Shown: positions 60,486 through 64,000 of the stretch, in pieces
Position numbering within the stretch: position 1 is the stretch's first letter
Layout: each line of letters starts with the position of its first letter
Notes under the pieces: model-generated
Told to the model about the DNA's origin: nothing
Database searches by the model: none
The model's input: only the letters and a program-made list of their open reading frames with translations
Made by a program: the position numbers and the translations under genes
NCBI RefSeq assembly: GCF_016746095.1
Contig: NZ_JAERTY010000002.1
Location: 496,001 to 560,000 of the forward strand
DNA length: 64,000 nt
Reading direction: 5' to 3'
Source of the DNA: Sphingobacterium faecale
Lineage (GTDB): Bacteria; Bacteroidota; Bacteroidia; Sphingobacteriales; Sphingobacteriaceae

Positions 60486-61832
60486 ATGAACTGGAAACAA
60501 CTGCTATCTGCAAAGAGATGGGGCTATGAAGATCGTGTCCCTAATGAACAATTTGATGCAAGGTCTGAGTTTCAGCGAGATTATGACCGTTTGATTTTTT
60601 CCTCGCCGTTCCGTCGTCTGCAGAATAAAACTCAAGTGTTTCCATTACCGGGTGCTGTATTTGTCCATAATCGATTGACCCATAGTTTGGAGGTCGCTTC
60701 TGTAGGTAGATCCTTAGGACGTTTGTTTTATAACCTAATGAAAAAGCAGAATCCGCAGATCGATAATGAAGTACCCTATTTGCAAGAGGTAGGAAATATT
60801 ATATCGGCAGCTTGCTTATCCCACGATTTGGGAAACCCAGCTTTTGGACATTCGGGAGAAGCTGCAATTTCTTCGTTCTTCACGCAGGGGGCAGGTCAAA
60901 AGTATCAAGAGCATGTGTCTGCTAAGCAGTGGGCTGATTTGACCCATTTTGAGGGTAACGCGAATGCTTTGCGGATATTAACACATGCTTTCAATGGTAA
61001 AGATGAAAAGGGATATGCGTTGACCTATTCGACGTTGGCGTCTATCGTTAAATACCCGTGTGCAGCCATAGATGGTCATGTAAAGGGAAATCATCATCGC
61101 AAGAAATATGGTTTTTTTGAAGAGGAAAAGGTGTCTTTCGAAAGGATTGCTGCGGAATTGGGCTTGAAGAAGGATCCTACGAACCATCATGGGTATCTAA
61201 GGCATCCTTTGGTGTATCTCGTGGAGGCCGCTGATGATATCTGCTATAATATTATTGATCTGGAAGATGCTCATCATCTTAAGATTTTGTCTTATAAGGA
61301 AGTAGAAGAGCTGTTACTGCCGCTCTGTGGTGGTGAGGAGCTACGTAGTCGACTTGATGGATTGAATGATACTGGAAGCCGTGTAGAGTTATTGCGGGCC
61401 AAAGCAATAAACACATTAATTAACGGATGTGCCGAAGTTTTTGCTAATAACCAGGATAAATTTCTTTCGGGTACATTCGAAAGTTCGCTGATTGATGCCC
61501 TCTCTCCAGAGATTGTTATGCAAATGAAGAAAATTGAGAAAATATCTGTTGCGGAAATCTATAACGCTTCGGCTGTTGTACAGATTGAAATCGCAGGTTA
61601 TAAGGTTATGAATGCTTTACTAGAAGAGTTTGTACCTGCCTATCTCAAAACGAATAAAACCCTGTTTGACCGTAAAATTGTAGCGATGATTCCTGCACAG
61701 TTTCATACGGAGAAAGAAGATGCTTACTCCAAAATCCGTGCGGTATTGGATTTTGTGTCTGGTATGACTGACGTATATGCAGTGGATCTATACCGGAAGA
61801 TAAAAGGTATTTCGATCGCATCGCTAGATTAG
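60486..61832 (+). CDS. dgt: Deoxyguanosinetriphosphate triphosphohydrolase family protein (dGTPase)
   Basis: A 448-residue cytosolic HD-domain enzyme that hydrolyses dNTPs to nucleoside and triphosphate. SSPFRRLQNKTQVFPLP is the family entry motif; HNRLTHSLEVASVGRSLGR and SHDLGNPAFGHSGE carry the metal-binding His-Asp residues. The TTG at 60483 gives one extra methionine; the ATG at 60486 is chosen. topB follows on the same strand after 34 bp of GAGGTTATGAAG-type words. Confidence 0.93.
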   Translation: MNWKQLLSAKRWGYEDRVPNEQFDARSEFQRDYDRLIFSSPFRRLQNKTQVFPLPGAVFVHNRLTHSLEVASVGRSLGRLFYNLMKKQNPQIDNEVPYLQEVGNIISAACLSHDLGNPAFGHSGEAAISSFFTQGAGQKYQEHVSAKQWADLTHFEGNANALRILTHAFNGKDEKGYALTYSTLASIVKYPCAAIDGHVKGNHHRKKYGFFEEEKVSFERIAAELGLKKDPTNHHGYLRHPLVYLVEAADDICYNIIDLEDAHHLKILSYKEVEELLLPLCGGEELRSRLDGLNDTGSRVELLRAKAINTLINGCAEVFANNQDKFLSGTFESSLIDALSPEIVMQMKKIEKISVAEIYNASAVVQIEIAGYKVMNALLEEFVPAYLKTNKTLFDRKIVAMIPAQFHTEKEDAYSKIRAVLDFVSGMTDVYAVDLYRKIKGISIASLD

Positions 61833-61866
61833 ATGAAGGAGGTTATGAAGTTTAGAGTTTAAAAAA

Positions 61867-63978
61867 ATGAAAGTAGTTATAGCAGAAAAGCCCTCTGTAG
61901 CAAGAGATCTGGCCCGAGTGATGGGGGCTAAGGAAGTGAAGGATGGATATATAGCAGGAAATGGCTATGCTTTTACCTATGCCTTTGGTCATTTGGTACA
62001 ACTGTGTACACCCCAGGCTTATGGTTATCATAACTGGTCGGTGTCAAATCTGCCGATTATACCCAATAGATTTGAGCTTGAAGTAAAGAAAGTACGTAAA
62101 GACGGAAAGCAGATTGATGACGGGGGGGCATTGAAGCAAATTCAAATTATTAAAGGTCTTTTGGACCAGGCGGAGGAGATAATCGTTGCAACGGATGCTG
62201 GACGTGAAGGAGAGCTTATTTTTAGGAATATTTATTACTATCTCGGATCAAAAGTGCCATTTAAGAGATTGTGGATCTCTTCGCAGACCGATAAAGCAAT
62301 AAAGGAGGGGTTTGCAAATTTAAAAGAAGGCGGAGAGTATGATAGTTTGTATCAGTCTGCACGATCACGTTCGGAATCTGATTGGTTGATTGGTATTAAT
62401 GCGACACAGGCAATCACCTTGGCTGCAGGTAACAGAGGTCTGCTGTCCTTAGGGCGTGTACAGACACCGACTTTGGCAATGATATGCTCACGATACCTCG
62501 AAAATAAAGACTTCAAGCCACAGGCATTTTATAAGATACAGGCAGGTTTTGAAAAAGATAGTATCTCTTTTAAAGCGACTTCTGAAAAGATCGAAAAAAA
62601 GGAGGTTGCAGAAGAGACGGTTGCAAAACTGAATATTGGAACGCAGGCCAAAGTCGTCAAGGTAGAGGCAAAAGAAACGAAAGAACAACCTCCGCTCTTG
62701 TTTGATCTGACTTCTCTGCAACAGGATGCCAACAAAAAGTATGGCTACTCTGCGGATCAAACGTTGAGCTTGGCACAGGCATTATATGAAAAGAAAGTAA
62801 TTACCTATCCAAGGACAGGTTCGCGGTATATTGGTGAGGATGTTTTCGAACAGGTGGAAGCATTATTTCAACATTTGGCAGATACTGCGGAGGAGGGGAT
62901 AGCGGCGATATCCCGCAACTTGATAGGTGCTAAGCTGAACAAACGTTCTGTCGACGATAAAAAGGTGACGGATCACCATGCGCTATTGGTTACAGACGAA
63001 AAACCGGGGCCAATGCTCAAAGAGCAGCAGAATATCTACAATATGATTGCAAAACGTATGGTAGAGAGTTTCTCGGATGTTTGTTTAAAAGATATTACAA
63101 CTGTAACAATCGATGCCGAAGGGGTAGAGCTTATTGCTAAAGGTACGGTAATACGACAATACGGTTGGCGCCTGTCTGCGGATCAGATAGAAACACCTGA
63201 TGATGACAAGAATACGGATGAACTGGATAACGAAAATGCACAGCTCCCTAAGCTGACCGCAGAAGAGCTATTGGAGATCCTCTCGTTGGAGCTTTCCGAG
63301 CGCTTTACGAAAGCAAAACCTATTCATACGGAAGCGTCCTTGCTGAAGGCTATGGAGACTTCGGGCAAGGAGATAGAGGACGAAGAGATGAGGCAGGCTA
63401 TGAAAGATTGTGGACTGGGAACACCGGCTACACGTGCCGCCACGATAGAGACATTATTCCAGCGTGATTATATCAAACGGGATAAGAAGAAGCTTATTCC
63501 TACGGAGAAAGGCCTCGCAGTGTATAATCTGGTCAAGGATAGGTCTATTGCAAAGGTCACGCTAACGGGTAAGTGGGAACAGAAATTAGAGGAGATGCGT
63601 GCAAATAAAGTTTCTTACGATGTGTTTATGAAACACATTAAGGATTATACCGTGAAAATAACGAAAGAGCTTCTACAGCTTCGTATTTCTATAGCACAGG
63701 AGGAGATAAAGCCTCAGCAAAAGGGGAAGATAAAGTGTCCCAAATGCCAGCCTGGAAATATACTTCTTTATGAAAAGGTTGCACAGTGTGATCACTATGC
63801 ACGCGGTTGCGATTTTAAAATATGGAGGACGTTAAACGGTGTCTTTCTTGAAGAGAAGGAAATGAAAAGTTTATTGGAAAAAGGAAAGACTTCTGTGCTG
63901 AAGGGGGTGAAGACTAAGGAAGGACAGATTGTGGATGCACCTTTAGTCTTTGAGGATTTTAAGGTTAATGTTGGCTAA
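61867..63978 (+). CDS. topB: DNA topoisomerase III (type IA)
   Basis: A 703-residue type IA topoisomerase that decatenates single-strand links. The TOPRIM domain is residues 1-150 (VIAEKPSVARDLARVMGAKE; ATDAGREGELIFRN). The active-site tyrosine is Y314 in VITYPRTGSRYIG. The C-terminal ~60 residues hold a four-cysteine zinc motif (CPKCQPGN ... CDHYARGCDFKIW). It is complete, its stop at 63976-63978 being the last feature of the window. Confidence 0.96.
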   Translation: MKVVIAEKPSVARDLARVMGAKEVKDGYIAGNGYAFTYAFGHLVQLCTPQAYGYHNWSVSNLPIIPNRFELEVKKVRKDGKQIDDGGALKQIQIIKGLLDQAEEIIVATDAGREGELIFRNIYYYLGSKVPFKRLWISSQTDKAIKEGFANLKEGGEYDSLYQSARSRSESDWLIGINATQAITLAAGNRGLLSLGRVQTPTLAMICSRYLENKDFKPQAFYKIQAGFEKDSISFKATSEKIEKKEVAEETVAKLNIGTQAKVVKVEAKETKEQPPLLFDLTSLQQDANKKYGYSADQTLSLAQALYEKKVITYPRTGSRYIGEDVFEQVEALFQHLADTAEEGIAAISRNLIGAKLNKRSVDDKKVTDHHALLVTDEKPGPMLKEQQNIYNMIAKRMVESFSDVCLKDITTVTIDAEGVELIAKGTVIRQYGWRLSADQIETPDDDKNTDELDNENAQLPKLTAEELLEILSLELSERFTKAKPIHTEASLLKAMETSGKEIEDEEMRQAMKDCGLGTPATRAATIETLFQRDYIKRDKKKLIPTEKGLAVYNLVKDRSIAKVTLTGKWEQKLEEMRANKVSYDVFMKHIKDYTVKITKELLQLRISIAQEEIKPQQKGKIKCPKCQPGNILLYEKVAQCDHYARGCDFKIWRTLNGVFLEEKEMKSLLEKGKTSVLKGVKTKEGQIVDAPLVFEDFKVNVG

Positions 63979-64000
63979 TATCCGTTGTTCGTCTTAATTT

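Noticed and set aside
1..64000. tRNA, rRNA, tmRNA, riboswitches, insertion sequences, prophage genes
   Set aside because: No cloverleaf, rRNA stretch, transposase or integrase motif was recognised on either strand by eye; weak or degenerate elements could be missed.

Overview
The window reads as chromosomal DNA of a Bacteroidota member, most likely Sphingobacteriaceae (Sphingobacterium/Pedobacter type). The evidence is: -7 boxes of the form TAnnTTTG in front of many genes and little Shine-Dalgarno signal; a long-form IspG; an F-type ATP synthase cluster whose subunit a has a signal-peptide-bearing extension and which lacks the beta and epsilon genes; a TamL-type lipoprotein next to TamB; a type IX secretion (T9SS) C-terminal sorting domain; PepSY-like proteins beside a two-component system; and several genes starting with TTG or GTG. 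Most of the window is core housekeeping DNA. The assignment comes from reading the sequence, not from a database search.

Layout. 1-12.6 kb: transaldolase-family enzyme (cut by the window edge), MFS exporter, ispG, a LiaF-like membrane protein, the MlaE/MlaF lipid ABC pair, an rRNA-methyltransferase-like protein, a 592-residue protein of uncertain function, purU, a topoisomerase IV subunit B and a cupin. 12.8-21 kb: a PIF1-type helicase, then the ATP synthase genes for subunits a, c, b, delta, alpha and gamma behind two small membrane proteins. 21.2-26.2 kb: a large S9 peptidase, argH and a TetR regulator. 26.4-31.2 kb is the accessory part: an outer-membrane barrel, a small lipoprotein, an AraC-type regulator, a 504-bp tandem-repeat array, an FN3-domain protein and an uncharacterised acidic protein. 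31.2-46.7 kb: folA-thyA, mtaB-like methylthiotransferase, PiT phosphate transporter, aminotransferase and SGNH hydrolase, tyrS, a putative ACP phosphodiesterase, an APC permease, kup, a T9SS-tail-only protein, a retropepsin-like protein and mdh. 46.8-64 kb: tamL-tamB, a two-component system with two PepSY-like genes, a TlpA-like thioredoxin, galM, dgt and topB.

The most unusual element is the array at 28949-29452: eight 63-bp copies, each made of three related 21-mers, so that a TAC core recurs every 21 bp, about two helical turns. It starts directly after the stop codon of the AraC-type regulator. A second regulatory lead is a tandem TTCC half-site pair with 11-bp spacing, found both upstream of the response regulator and upstream of the PepSY genes. 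Three convergent gene pairs also share one long hairpin whose arms contain the stop codons of both genes or all but one base of them, and short drifting 'word' repeats recur between genes. No tRNA, rRNA, CRISPR array, insertion sequence or prophage was recognised.
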